A stretch of DNA of 64,000 nucleotides from Gemmatimonadaceae bacterium (GTDB taxonomy: Bacteria > Latescibacterota > UBA2968 > UBA8231), in assembly GCA_026706075.1 (NCBI GenBank), contig JAPOZM010000099.1, positions 62,001-126,000 of the forward strand, in the 5' to 3' direction. Under the pieces are notes generated by a model. That model was not told where the DNA came from. It made no database searches and was given only the letters and a program-made list of their open reading frames with translations. Of this stretch, positions 40,996-49,436 are shown piece by piece. Position 1 is the first letter of the stretch. The number at the start of each line of letters is the position of its first letter. Made by a program: the position numbers and the translations under genes.

Positions 40996-43539
40996 ATGTC
41001 CAAGCCAATCTCACCCGTCTTGGGCCCTCTCAAAGGGCTGCTGGTGCTGATGGCCTCGATCCATCCGGCGGCGCACGCACAGGTCGAGCTGGCCCATGCG
41101 GGAGAGGCCAGGGCGGTCATCGTGGCCGACGAGTGGGTGCCCGGAGCGGCTGCGGCATTCCGGCAGCTGTCCGTCTCTTCCGGACAGGAGAGAGACCTTC
41201 TCGGTGAGACCTTCAAAGGAACGGTGGGCGAGTCCATCGAGATCCAGGGGTGGACGAACGTGGAAGGGGGGTATGTCGTTTCCCATGACGGTGAGGAGGT
41301 GGGCTACTCGGCCAGGGCCCGCTCCCCGGGCTCTCCGCAGTTCGAGGCGGTTTCCGACAAGAAGCTGTCACGGCCACACACGGTCACCGAGGACGCGCCG
41401 TTGACGTTGGAGTATGTGCTCGCGAGGCCAGCCGACACCAGCCACGAGTCGTGGGCGTACGCTGGCGTTCATACGGAGAGTGGAGAGCGATGGGCCCATG
41501 GAATCCACATCGCACGGGGTGGCGCCGTCTCCTTCGAGTTCGCGGCCGAAGGGGCCGATCCTGATCGCGTACCGTTGCCCGGCGAGGCGCGCCGGGTCCT
41601 GGATCTGAAAGTGGAGATGCGGCCAACCACGGTCCGGTGGTACTGGCGAAATCATGGGACCGGCGAGCCATACAGGAGATGCCAGGAGGGGACGATTGCC
41701 GGCCCCGTGACGATTGCCGGCGTTCGCATCAGCACGATGAATCATCTCGGAGACAGCAAGCGAGATCTGGCAGGCATTCGGGTGAATGCGGCAACGGGCG
41801 ACCTGAAGAAGTATCTGGACGCCGTCACCGGGGCCGAGTTCGGGATTGCGCCTGTATCGGAGGTCCCCGAAGGCATGACGAGGATTCTCGTGGGCGATTC
41901 GCAGCATGCCCGAGCGCTTGCGCCCGACGTCGATTGGGACTCGCTGGGAACGGATGACATCGTGATCAAGACCGTCGGCAACGATCTGATACTGGCCGGG
42001 GGCCAACCGCGGGGCACCGTGTACGCCATCTACACGTTTCTCCAGGACGCGCTCGGTTGCCGCTTGTGGGCACCCGGCGCCGCAAGCATCCCCAGCCAGC
42101 CGAACCTGAGCGTGCTGCCGATGGATGTCGTGTACCGACCGCCTTTCAACATGCGCGTCCATGCCGGCACCTACGGCGCGACCCACGAACCACGGGTCTG
42201 GCATCGGATGAGCTTCGACGTGAACTACGACTGGACCACCCACAGTTTCCCCAAACTGCTGCCCCCCAGTGAGCACTTCCTCGAGCATCCCGATTGGTAC
42301 ATGTACTGCAAAGAGGATGGCAGCGAGGATGAGAGGTACAGCTATCTGTACACCCTCAGCGCGTTGGAGAGGGAGAGCAGGACCGATCGACCCGACTCGG
42401 CGTTGATCCGCCAGTATGTGGAAGTGGCCAGGCAGACCCGGCGCCTGCCCGGGCAGCCGTGCCCGAACAGCGAGGGGGGAGAGCGGACGATTACCGCCAA
42501 CGTCCTGGCCGAGTTGGAGCGCGACTATCCGGGCTGGGTGTATCCGCAGAAGATCGCGTGGGTCCTTCAGGGTGACGGGCGGTACATGTGCACGTGCGAT
42601 CGCTGTGACGCGGTGCGCCTGGAGGAGGGGTCCGACTCGGCCAACTGGATGCGACTGGTCAATGCCATTGCAGAGAAGGTCGAGCGGAAGTACCCCGATG
42701 TCCTCGTCGGCATGTTTGCCTACCTGCATACCGAAGCGCCGCCCCGCACGATGCGTCCGCGGAAGAACGTGCTGATCTACCAGGCTCTGCTCGACATGAA
42801 CCGGCTGGACCCGGTGCCGAGCTACGCCTTCCACCGGGAGGCGATGAAGAAGTGGGCCGACATGAGCTCGCAGGTGTTCGTCTGGGACTATGATGGCAAC
42901 TTCCGCCATCACTTTCAGCCCCATCCGAACTACTTCAACATGGGGGTCAACGCCCGATTCTTCCAGGAGATCGGGGTGGACGGCATCCTGCTCCAGGCCA
43001 GCTACGGGACCGCGGCGGACATGGGACCCATGCGCACCTGGGTGGCCGGGCGGATGATGTGGGATCCACGACAGGACCAGCGAGAGCTGATGATAGAGTT
43101 TCTCAATGGCTATTACGGGGCGGCCGGACCTTATCTGATGGAGTACATCGATGCGATGGTAGCCGCCGCGCACCGCCACGGGGACGATTTCTGGCTGTCA
43201 TGCTTCGAGACCGATACCGCCAACTGGGCGAGGCTGGAGGATCTCAACGAGGCGACCCGTCTCTTCGATGAAGCGGCGGCTGCAGTAGCCGGGGACGATG
43301 TTCTGTCAGAGCGATTGTGGTTGGCTCGTTCGTCCATCGATATGGCCTGGTTGGACCGGTATGACGAGTTGCGTGAGGATGCGGAGCGCAGGGGCGTGCA
43401 GTTCGGAGGGCCCGAGAGTCCCGCAAGAGTGGTGGATGGACTGGCACCCTATCGGGACGCATGGGGGCAATTCAAGCTGCCGGGGGATTTCTCGGAGTAC
43501 TTCGACGGCTTGCGAGAGAGGTTTCCGTCGGCGAATTGA
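40996..43539 (+). CDS. Secreted DUF4838 / GH67-N-like protein with an inserted lectin-like domain
   Basis: An 847-residue protein with a signal peptide (LLVLMASIHPAAHA). The GH67-type N-terminal domain is split: ARAVIVADEWVPGAAAAF (39-56) and LKKYLDAVTGAEFGIAP with RILVGDSQ (270-303) are separated by about 190 residues of beta-rich sequence (VEMRPTTVRWYWRNHG near 206). After this come ILAGGQPRGTVYAIYTFLQDALGCRLWAPG and the DUF4838 region (CDRCDA, VGMFAYLHTEAPP, ANWMRLVNAIAEKV). DUF4838 proteins are linked to uronic-acid-containing glycans. It is followed after 63 bases by the six-gene operon. Confidence 0.75.
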   Translation: MSKPISPVLGPLKGLLVLMASIHPAAHAQVELAHAGEARAVIVADEWVPGAAAAFRQLSVSSGQERDLLGETFKGTVGESIEIQGWTNVEGGYVVSHDGEEVGYSARARSPGSPQFEAVSDKKLSRPHTVTEDAPLTLEYVLARPADTSHESWAYAGVHTESGERWAHGIHIARGGAVSFEFAAEGADPDRVPLPGEARRVLDLKVEMRPTTVRWYWRNHGTGEPYRRCQEGTIAGPVTIAGVRISTMNHLGDSKRDLAGIRVNAATGDLKKYLDAVTGAEFGIAPVSEVPEGMTRILVGDSQHARALAPDVDWDSLGTDDIVIKTVGNDLILAGGQPRGTVYAIYTFLQDALGCRLWAPGAASIPSQPNLSVLPMDVVYRPPFNMRVHAGTYGATHEPRVWHRMSFDVNYDWTTHSFPKLLPPSEHFLEHPDWYMYCKEDGSEDERYSYLYTLSALERESRTDRPDSALIRQYVEVARQTRRLPGQPCPNSEGGERTITANVLAELERDYPGWVYPQKIAWVLQGDGRYMCTCDRCDAVRLEEGSDSANWMRLVNAIAEKVERKYPDVLVGMFAYLHTEAPPRTMRPRKNVLIYQALLDMNRLDPVPSYAFHREAMKKWADMSSQVFVWDYDGNFRHHFQPHPNYFNMGVNARFFQEIGVDGILLQASYGTAADMGPMRTWVAGRMMWDPRQDQRELMIEFLNGYYGAAGPYLMEYIDAMVAAAHRHGDDFWLSCFETDTANWARLEDLNEATRLFDEAAAAVAGDDVLSERLWLARSSIDMAWLDRYDELREDAERRGVQFGGPESPARVVDGLAPYRDAWGQFKLPGDFSEYFDGLRERFPSAN

Positions 43540-43602
43540 CCGAGGGTGCCAGCCCTTGCTTCGGGTCGAGGGCTCCCATATCCCCTTCGAGGAGCTGCCA
43601 CT

Positions 43603-44502
43603 ATGAGCATGACTTACCCGGACGCGGTCGAAGGCGTTCTGAGGCGCGAGGGCCTCGATGATCCCATCTTCCTCGGCGCGGGCGAGGATGCCTGGGCCTT
43701 CGCACTCTCCGACACCGAGGCGATCCGCATCTTCCCGCACGCGTCGAAGTACTTCGTCTCCGAGCTGGTGCATCTGTACGATCGGCTCCAGGGGCACTCC
43801 TTCTCCTTCCAGTGTCCGCGCATCCATGAGGTTCGGGTCCACGAGGAGATCGTCTACACCATCGAGACGAGACTGCCCGGACGGCCGATGGAGGAGTACT
43901 GCCGGGAGGTCGATGGGGAAGCCCGGCGGCGGGTCCTGCGGAACTACCTGGAGGCGCTCAGGGAGGTTGGGGAGGTCGAGATCGTCGATCGCGACTTCGG
44001 GGGTCTGAGCATCTCAGCGGTCTGGCCTACGGCCGGGACGTGGAAGGAGTTCCTGCGCCGGGGGTTGGAGACGTCGTGCATGCAAATCGGATCGGGGCTG
44101 ACGAAGGAGGTGCCCGATTCTCGCCGGATCGTCTCGCGGCTCGAAGTCCTGATCGAAGAGCGGATGGATTGGGACCGGAAGTCGCTTGTTCATGGCGATG
44201 CCTATCCCGGCAATGTCCTGGTCGACGAGGACGGGGAAGTCGCAACGATCCTGGACTTCGGGCGGTACAGCCTGGTCGGAGACCCGCGCCTGGACGTGGC
44301 CATCGCCATCGAGCTCACCGAGATGGCTGGGGATTCCACCCCGGGGGACACGGAGTACCTGCGCGGCTTGATCGAGGAGGACCCGGCGGCGGCGGCTTAC
44401 CGCGCCTGGACGGCGGTCGTGCTGGCGTCCGTGTATCGCGGCGACTCCCGCATCGTACGGAAGTGCATCAGAACCCTGCGTGAGACGGCTGGTCGGCTCT
44501 GA
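43603..44502 (+). CDS. Aminoglycoside-phosphotransferase-like small-molecule kinase
   Basis: A 299-residue APH-fold kinase: N-terminal GAGEDAWAF nucleotide loop, YTIETRLPGRPM hinge, catalytic HGDAYPGNVL (D199, N204) and metal motif DFGRYSLVGDPRLD (D218). The family phosphorylates hydroxyls of aminoglycosides, sugars, choline or similar compounds with ATP or GTP; resistance is only one role. The ATG at 43603 has GAGGAG eight bases upstream; an in-frame start at 43546 lacks this. It opens the six-gene operon, three bases ahead of the RNase H-like gene. Confidence 0.8.
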   Translation: MSMTYPDAVEGVLRREGLDDPIFLGAGEDAWAFALSDTEAIRIFPHASKYFVSELVHLYDRLQGHSFSFQCPRIHEVRVHEEIVYTIETRLPGRPMEEYCREVDGEARRRVLRNYLEALREVGEVEIVDRDFGGLSISAVWPTAGTWKEFLRRGLETSCMQIGSGLTKEVPDSRRIVSRLEVLIEERMDWDRKSLVHGDAYPGNVLVDEDGEVATILDFGRYSLVGDPRLDVAIAIELTEMAGDSTPGDTEYLRGLIEEDPAAAAYRAWTAVVLASVYRGDSRIVRKCIRTLRETAGRL

Positions 44503-44505
44503 TCA

Positions 44506-45051
44506 ATGGAAGCGGGCTGGTCATCGATCCATGCCCTCCGGGTGCAGACAACGCGGCTGAGCACCTTCGAACGCGAGCGAGTCCGCTGGCCGGTCTCACT
44601 CCGGCGAAGGCACTCGACGGATGCCGGCCGAACGTGGGTCTTCACCGATGGGGGCGGGAGCGGCCGGTTCTCGGCGGTGGTCCTCCGTCCGCGAGCCGGG
44701 GAGCACCGGATGGCCGGACGGCGCCAATCCCCGTCCAACAGCGTGGTGGCCGAGCTCGACGGTGTCGTGCTGGGTCTGGAAGACTGCCGGCCCCGGGAGA
44801 GGGTCACGATCGTCTCCGACTACCTCTGGACGGCCTACTACATCAACGGCTGGCGCAGGGTCCGGCACCCGCACCTGCGCGAAGGGGTGATCCGGGCGAG
44901 GTCCAGCCTGGAGAAGTTGAAGAGCGCCGTGTTCGTCCATTACGTCCTGGAGACGGGCGGCGAGTGCGCCTTCCGGCGATGGAACGCGGTCGCCCATGAC
45001 CTGTGTCAGGACTCCAGTTCGACCCATCTTCCCATGGCGAGGCCATCATGA
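44506..45051 (+). CDS. RNase HI-like protein
   Basis: A 181-residue protein with an RNase H-fold acidic tetrad: D48 (VFTDGGGSGRFSAVVL), E83 (VVAELDGVVLGLE), D105 (IVSDYLWTAYYING) and D165 (WNAVAHDLC). The spacing (35, 22 and 60 residues) closely follows the 38, 22 and 64 of E. coli RNase HI. About 40 basic residues precede the domain. The start is three bases after the kinase stop; the stop overlaps the next gene (ATGA). A nucleic-acid enzyme inside a small-molecule operon is unexpected. No conventional role can be assigned. Confidence 0.7.
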   Translation: MEAGWSSIHALRVQTTRLSTFERERVRWPVSLRRRHSTDAGRTWVFTDGGGSGRFSAVVLRPRAGEHRMAGRRQSPSNSVVAELDGVVLGLEDCRPRERVTIVSDYLWTAYYINGWRRVRHPHLREGVIRARSSLEKLKSAVFVHYVLETGGECAFRRWNAVAHDLCQDSSSTHLPMARPS

Positions 45052-46235
45052 CCAGCACCCTGACCGACCAGCAGATCGCCGACTACCACTCGGACGGCTA
45101 CCTCGTCATCCGCGATGTCGTCTCCTCCCAGGAGACTTCGGAACTGAGGCGAGTCGTCCAGCGGATGGCCAGCGAAGGCGCGTACCCCTCCTCCCTGAAA
45201 TACCCCGCGCCCGGCAAGTACACCATCGCCGGCAACCGGATCGCCGAACCCGGATTGTCGCCCATTGCCGAGCACCCTGGAGTGGTCGATGCCGTCGAAG
45301 CCATTTTCGGGCAACCGGCTCATCTGACCGCCTACGTCGCCTATCTGCGCGCCCCGGGCGACAAGGGCGGCAGGGCCCACTGCGACTACAAGCGGTGGCG
45401 CCCCGTGGGCTCTTCCATGAGCTGGCTCTTCGCCATCATCCCGCTGAACGACTTCGACCGCGAATACGGCCCGCTGCTGGTCTCGCCCGGCTCCCACAAG
45501 CTCACGCGGGTCGTCGACCCGGAGGCGCACATCCTGGATGTGACGCGCCCCGATCCCGAGCAGCTGCCCGACTTCGTCGATCCCGAGCTCGGGGCCGGGG
45601 ACCTTCTGCTGATGGACATGCACACCTGGCACGATGCACCGGAAGGGACCACCTCCGATGACCGCGTCGGGATCTTCAACAAGTACTGTGCCGTCAACGC
45701 GCCGCCCGCCGCGGGCTACTATCCATACGACCGTGCCGCCTGCGATGCGATGAGCGACGCCGGCAAGCGGCTCATCCCGCTCCACTTCGACCGGCCGCTC
45801 ACGGACACGCGGCTGCTCATCGAATCGACATCGGGAGCGGAGCCGCGGTATCTCCTCACCAGCGCCGACGGCAACGGGAGCTGGGAACTGCCCGGCGGCC
45901 CGGGTAGGGAAGAGGAAAGGGCGGGCTGGGACATCGGTTGTCTGATCGGCTCCCTGCAGTCCCTCGTCAAGAGCCGGTTGAACCTCGATCTCCCCTGGGC
46001 CTCCTACATCGAGGACGCCGCAGCCGACGGCGGCGTATCCCGCGTCTACGGGTATGCGGACGGCGAAGTGGAGCGCGGATCACTCGGCGCCGGAGACTGG
46101 TTCACCCGGGACCAGCTCCTGAACATGCTCGGTGAGTCGCACGCCATCTGCCGCGCCGTCTCGACCTGGCACCGGGAGGACCTCATCCGGGGTCGAGGCA
46201 AGGCGGTCAGCCAGAAGGAACAGCAGTTCGAATAG
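45048..46235 (+). CDS. PhyH-family dioxygenase fused to a Nudix-like domain
   Basis: A 395-residue protein. Residues 1-240 are a PhyH dioxygenase: H111 and D113 (RAHCDYKRW), H195 (MHTWHDAPEG) and R206 (DDRVGIFNK). Residues 257-375 look like a Nudix fold: PRYLLTSADGNGSWELPGG followed by a helix where the Nudix box should be (GPGREEERAGWDIGCLIG), then a DWFTRDQLLNML C-terminal helix. The REUXEE core is missing. The fusion suggests a nucleotide- or pyrophosphate-linked ligand, or a purely structural Nudix-like domain. The ATG at 45048 overlaps the upstream stop; the DegT gene begins 10 bases after its end. Confidence 0.75.
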   Translation: MTSTLTDQQIADYHSDGYLVIRDVVSSQETSELRRVVQRMASEGAYPSSLKYPAPGKYTIAGNRIAEPGLSPIAEHPGVVDAVEAIFGQPAHLTAYVAYLRAPGDKGGRAHCDYKRWRPVGSSMSWLFAIIPLNDFDREYGPLLVSPGSHKLTRVVDPEAHILDVTRPDPEQLPDFVDPELGAGDLLLMDMHTWHDAPEGTTSDDRVGIFNKYCAVNAPPAAGYYPYDRAACDAMSDAGKRLIPLHFDRPLTDTRLLIESTSGAEPRYLLTSADGNGSWELPGGPGREEERAGWDIGCLIGSLQSLVKSRLNLDLPWASYIEDAAADGGVSRVYGYADGEVERGSLGAGDWFTRDQLLNMLGESHAICRAVSTWHREDLIRGRGKAVSQKEQQFE

Positions 46236-46245
46236 GAGCCCGCCC

Positions 46246-47514
46246 ATGACGTCCGACACCGTTACCGGCCATCAACCGCGCGAGCGCGCCCGCTACGGAG
46301 CCGCCTCCCAGCAGGAGACCCGGGGGCCGCTGCCGCAGCCCTTCCCGCGGCAGATCGGACCGCGGGCCATGGAGTACCTCCAGGAGGTGGTCGACTCGGG
46401 GCTCACCAGCGACCTGGTGACCCGCTTCGAGCAGGCCTTCGCCGAGGCCCACGGCGTGGCCCACTGCATCGCCACGCCGGGCTGCACGCCGGCCCTGGCG
46501 GTGCTGGCCGCGGCCTTCGACTTCGAGCCGGGCGACGAGATCGTGGTCAGCTCGGTGAGCGACTACGGCACGGTGCAGGGCCTGATCAGCGCCGGCTACA
46601 TCCCCGTCTTCGCGGACACCGCCCCCGACACCGTCATCGTCAGCGCCGAGACCGTCGAGGCCTGCATCTCCGAGCGCACCCGGGCCATCCTGGTCGTGCA
46701 CCTGACGGGGCTGATCTGCGACATGGACGGGATAACCGAGGTCGCGGCGCGTCACGGCCTGGTTGTGTACGAGGATGCCTGCCAGGCGGTCTTCGGCCGC
46801 TACAAGGGCCGCTGGGCCGGCACCCTGGCCGCGGCGGGCGCCTTCTCCTTCGACTCGGAGAAGACCATGGGCTCCGACGTGGGAGGCTGCATCCTCACCG
46901 ACGACGACGGGCTGGCCGAGCGCGCCCGCTTCGTCGGCCAGAGCCGCGGCGGCCAGATGGTGGAGCACTTCGGGCGGGTGCACACGGTGAACGGCTTCGC
47001 CCACCGCATGACCCAGTCCACGGCCGCCATCAGCCTCGCCCAGCTTGAGGTCATCCGCCCCCAGGTCGAGCACCGGGACCGCATGATCCGCCTGCTGAGC
47101 GCCCTCCTCGACGAGATCCCCGGCGTCTCGGCCCTGCCGATCCCGCCGGAGACCGAGGTCTACTCCTGCTGGATGGCGGGCTTCACCATCGATCCGGAGC
47201 AGTTCCGCTGCGGCACGGAGGAGTTCGGGGCGCGGGTGGCGGAGGCCGGCATCCCGGGCGCGGGCCAGGCGCGCTACTACCTGCTCCCGGCGGCGTTGCC
47301 CTACCTCGCCGAGGCGGCCGAGAAGGGCAGCTACCCGTATTCCCGGCCTCCCGCCTCGCGCACCTACCGCTACGACGGGGCCACCTGTCCGAAGGCGCAG
47401 GCCGTGCTGGAGCGCTTCGTCCGCTGGAGCAGCTTCTGCGAGAAGTACGAGCCCCGCCACTGCGAGCAGGCGGCGGAGATCGTGCGCCGCGTCGCCGACG
47501 AGTGCCGGCGATGA
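46246..47514 (+). CDS. DegT/DnrJ/EryC1-type PLP-dependent aminotransferase
   Basis: A 422-residue fold-type I PLP enzyme. The Schiff-base Lys is K206 in FSFDSEKTMGSDVGG; VYEDACQAVFGRYKG holds the PLP-ring Asp; THCIATPGCTPAL-like HCIATPGCTPALAVL supplies phosphate contacts. The family aminates keto-sugars, inositols or aldehydes (or dehydrates them) in antibiotic and glycan biosynthesis. AGGAG precedes the ATG at 46246. The stop overlaps the next gene (ATGA). In this operon it would supply the amino group of an aminated product. Confidence 0.85.
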   Translation: MTSDTVTGHQPRERARYGAASQQETRGPLPQPFPRQIGPRAMEYLQEVVDSGLTSDLVTRFEQAFAEAHGVAHCIATPGCTPALAVLAAAFDFEPGDEIVVSSVSDYGTVQGLISAGYIPVFADTAPDTVIVSAETVEACISERTRAILVVHLTGLICDMDGITEVAARHGLVVYEDACQAVFGRYKGRWAGTLAAAGAFSFDSEKTMGSDVGGCILTDDDGLAERARFVGQSRGGQMVEHFGRVHTVNGFAHRMTQSTAAISLAQLEVIRPQVEHRDRMIRLLSALLDEIPGVSALPIPPETEVYSCWMAGFTIDPEQFRCGTEEFGARVAEAGIPGAGQARYYLLPAALPYLAEAAEKGSYPYSRPPASRTYRYDGATCPKAQAVLERFVRWSSFCEKYEPRHCEQAAEIVRRVADECRR

Positions 47515-48287
47515 CCGGGGCCGCTCTGCAGCTCGAGGCCCGCTACTACCGGCCCCTGCCGATCGACCGCCCGGGATACGAGGAGGTCACCCTGTCGCTG
47601 CCGGTGGAGCGGACGGCCCTCGTGGGCATGCACTGCTGGAACATCGGCTGCCCCGACGGTCCGGCCGTGGACGCGGACTACTGCGTGGGCATGGGCTGGC
47701 CTCAGTCGACGGAGGAAGCCGGGCGCATCATGGCCGAGGTCATCCGCCCGGCCATGGACGAGGCCCGCTCCATCGGCCTGGCGGTCTGCCACGTGGAGAG
47801 CGACTGGATGGACCACCAGTACCCCCACATCGAGTCGCGGCGCCCGGGAGGGCCGGGGTCCGTGCACCCGCATCAGCAGGAGATGCTCGAGCGAGCTCAC
47901 GGCGTCGACTACATGGAACGCTCGCCGCTGGCGCAGATGAGGCGCGCCGAGGTCGTCTCGCCGGTGGGGGACGAGCCTCTCGTGTTCTACACGGACGTGC
48001 TGGACGAGTACCTGCGCAGCCGCGGCGTGGAAACCCTCATCTACATGGGCTTCGCCGCCGACATGTGCCTCCTCGGCGCCGAGGGGGGAGCCCGGGCGAT
48101 GCTGGCCCGCGGCTATCGCTGCGTGGTCATGCGCGATGCCACCGTCGGCGTGGAGACGCCCGAGAGCTTCCCGCGGCGGCTGGCCACCAGCTACGCCCTT
48201 CACATCTTCGAGTGGACCCTGGGCCATGGCTGCACCTTCGCCCAGTTCCGGCAGGCCGTCGGCCAGGTGAGAGGTGAGCCATCATGA
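47511..48287 (+). CDS. Isochorismatase-fold cysteine hydrolase-like protein with altered triad
   Basis: A 258-residue protein of the cysteine hydrolase/isochorismatase fold. The nucleophile Cys is present in TLIYMGFAADMCLLGAEGGARAM, followed by GYRCVVMRDATVGVE. The usual N-terminal Asp (V-I-D-M) reads V-G-M-H41-C-W-N, and no Lys is seen at its usual place before the VLDEYLRSRG helix. Family members hydrolyse amides, ureas or vinyl ethers; the changed triad leaves this copy's activity open. Start and stop both overlap neighbours (ATGA). Confidence 0.75.
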   Translation: MTGAALQLEARYYRPLPIDRPGYEEVTLSLPVERTALVGMHCWNIGCPDGPAVDADYCVGMGWPQSTEEAGRIMAEVIRPAMDEARSIGLAVCHVESDWMDHQYPHIESRRPGGPGSVHPHQQEMLERAHGVDYMERSPLAQMRRAEVVSPVGDEPLVFYTDVLDEYLRSRGVETLIYMGFAADMCLLGAEGGARAMLARGYRCVVMRDATVGVETPESFPRRLATSYALHIFEWTLGHGCTFAQFRQAVGQVRGEPS

Positions 48288-49288
48288 GCCTGAGCATCTG
48301 CCCGTGGAAGTACGGCAAGCGCTGGGTCTACTCGATCACCTACGACGAGGCCCTCGCCGACCTGCACCGCTTCGCCGTCCCCATGCACGAGGAGTACGGC
48401 ATCCCCGGCCACGTGGAGATCCTCGTCGGCCAGATGGGCCAGATCCGCAAGGCCGGCAACTCCAGCTACAACGGATTCCGCCACATGAACGGGGAGGAGC
48501 TGCGCGACCTGCTCGCCCGCGGCTGGGGCGTGGGCAACCACTCCTGGAGCCACGAGGTGATCACCCCGGAGATGGTGGACGAGGAGATCGGCCGCGCCAG
48601 GCAGGTGCTGGAGGAAGCCCTCGGCGAGCCGGTCATCCTCTACTGCTCTCCCGGCAACAACACGAACATGGCCGATCACGTCCTCCAAGCCTGCCGCCGC
48701 TACGGCTACCTGGGCGCCATGAGCCTCACCGACGCGCTCAACCTTCCCGGGGACGAGCTGTTCTGGATCAACCGCACGGCCCTGCACGACCACTACTACG
48801 AGCCGTTCTACAGCGCCTACGATCCGTACCGCAACATCCGCCAGGCCGAGGCCGTGCAGGGCTGGCTCATCGACTACTGCCACTGCCCGCTGGAGGAGCC
48901 CGTCCATCCCAACAAGGACTGCTCCGAGGCCCAGCTGCGGCAGCGCCTGGAGACGGTCCTGTCAGAGGGGGGAGACGAGGTCTGGTGCGCCGTGCCCGAG
49001 GAGGCTCTCGGCTACCACCTGACGCGGCGCCACGCGCGGATCGAGGCGGTGGAAGACGGAGCCGAGGCGCAGCGCTATCGCATCGGCCTGGCGGGACTGC
49101 CGGCGCAGGTGCCGTACCGCAGCCTCACGCTGGAGGCGGGCGTGCCGGGGGCCTGGTGCCGGGACCCGCGGGTTGTCGTGGACGGACGGGAGCTGGCGGC
49201 GGAGGTGGTGCGGCCCGGCGTGCTGCGGGTGACGGCGCCGGTGCGGGACGGGACCGAGGTGGAGATCAGGGTCCCGCCGCGCCCTTGA
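48284..49288 (+). CDS. NodB-type polysaccharide deacetylase-like protein
   Basis: A 334-residue protein. The NodB domain shows SITYDEAL in place of T-F-D-D-G (second metal Asp is Glu), and HSWSH with both metal His residues. The C-terminal 100 residues form a beta domain (YRIGLAGLPAQVPYRSLTLEAG, VVVDGRELAAEVV). No signal peptide is visible, so a cytoplasmic substrate is likely. It would remove an N-acetyl or similar group. It closes the six-gene operon and is followed by a hairpin. Confidence 0.8.
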   Translation: MSLSICPWKYGKRWVYSITYDEALADLHRFAVPMHEEYGIPGHVEILVGQMGQIRKAGNSSYNGFRHMNGEELRDLLARGWGVGNHSWSHEVITPEMVDEEIGRARQVLEEALGEPVILYCSPGNNTNMADHVLQACRRYGYLGAMSLTDALNLPGDELFWINRTALHDHYYEPFYSAYDPYRNIRQAEAVQGWLIDYCHCPLEEPVHPNKDCSEAQLRQRLETVLSEGGDEVWCAVPEEALGYHLTRRHARIEAVEDGAEAQRYRIGLAGLPAQVPYRSLTLEAGVPGAWCRDPRVVVDGRELAAEVVRPGVLRVTAPVRDGTEVEIRVPPRP

Positions 49289-49293
49289 CCACG

Positions 49294-49318
49294 GCATCGC
49301 CTGGCTCCTGGGCGATGC
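49294..49318 (+). terminator. Likely terminator hairpin after the six-gene operon
   Basis: GCATCGCC-TGGCTCCTG-GGCGATGC is a perfect 8-bp inverted repeat six bases after the deacetylase stop, between convergent genes. No T-tract is visible, so factor-independent termination is not certain. Confidence 0.45.
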
Positions 49319-49436
49319 GCAATCGCTCAAGAGCAGCTCTCCGACGCCGGTATGGACGCCGGCGTGGTGCCGACGCTCCTGATCGCCAGGGCGGTCGCCC
49401 TGCCATCTCAGGTGTTGGCGGATCCGCCGGGAGGAG

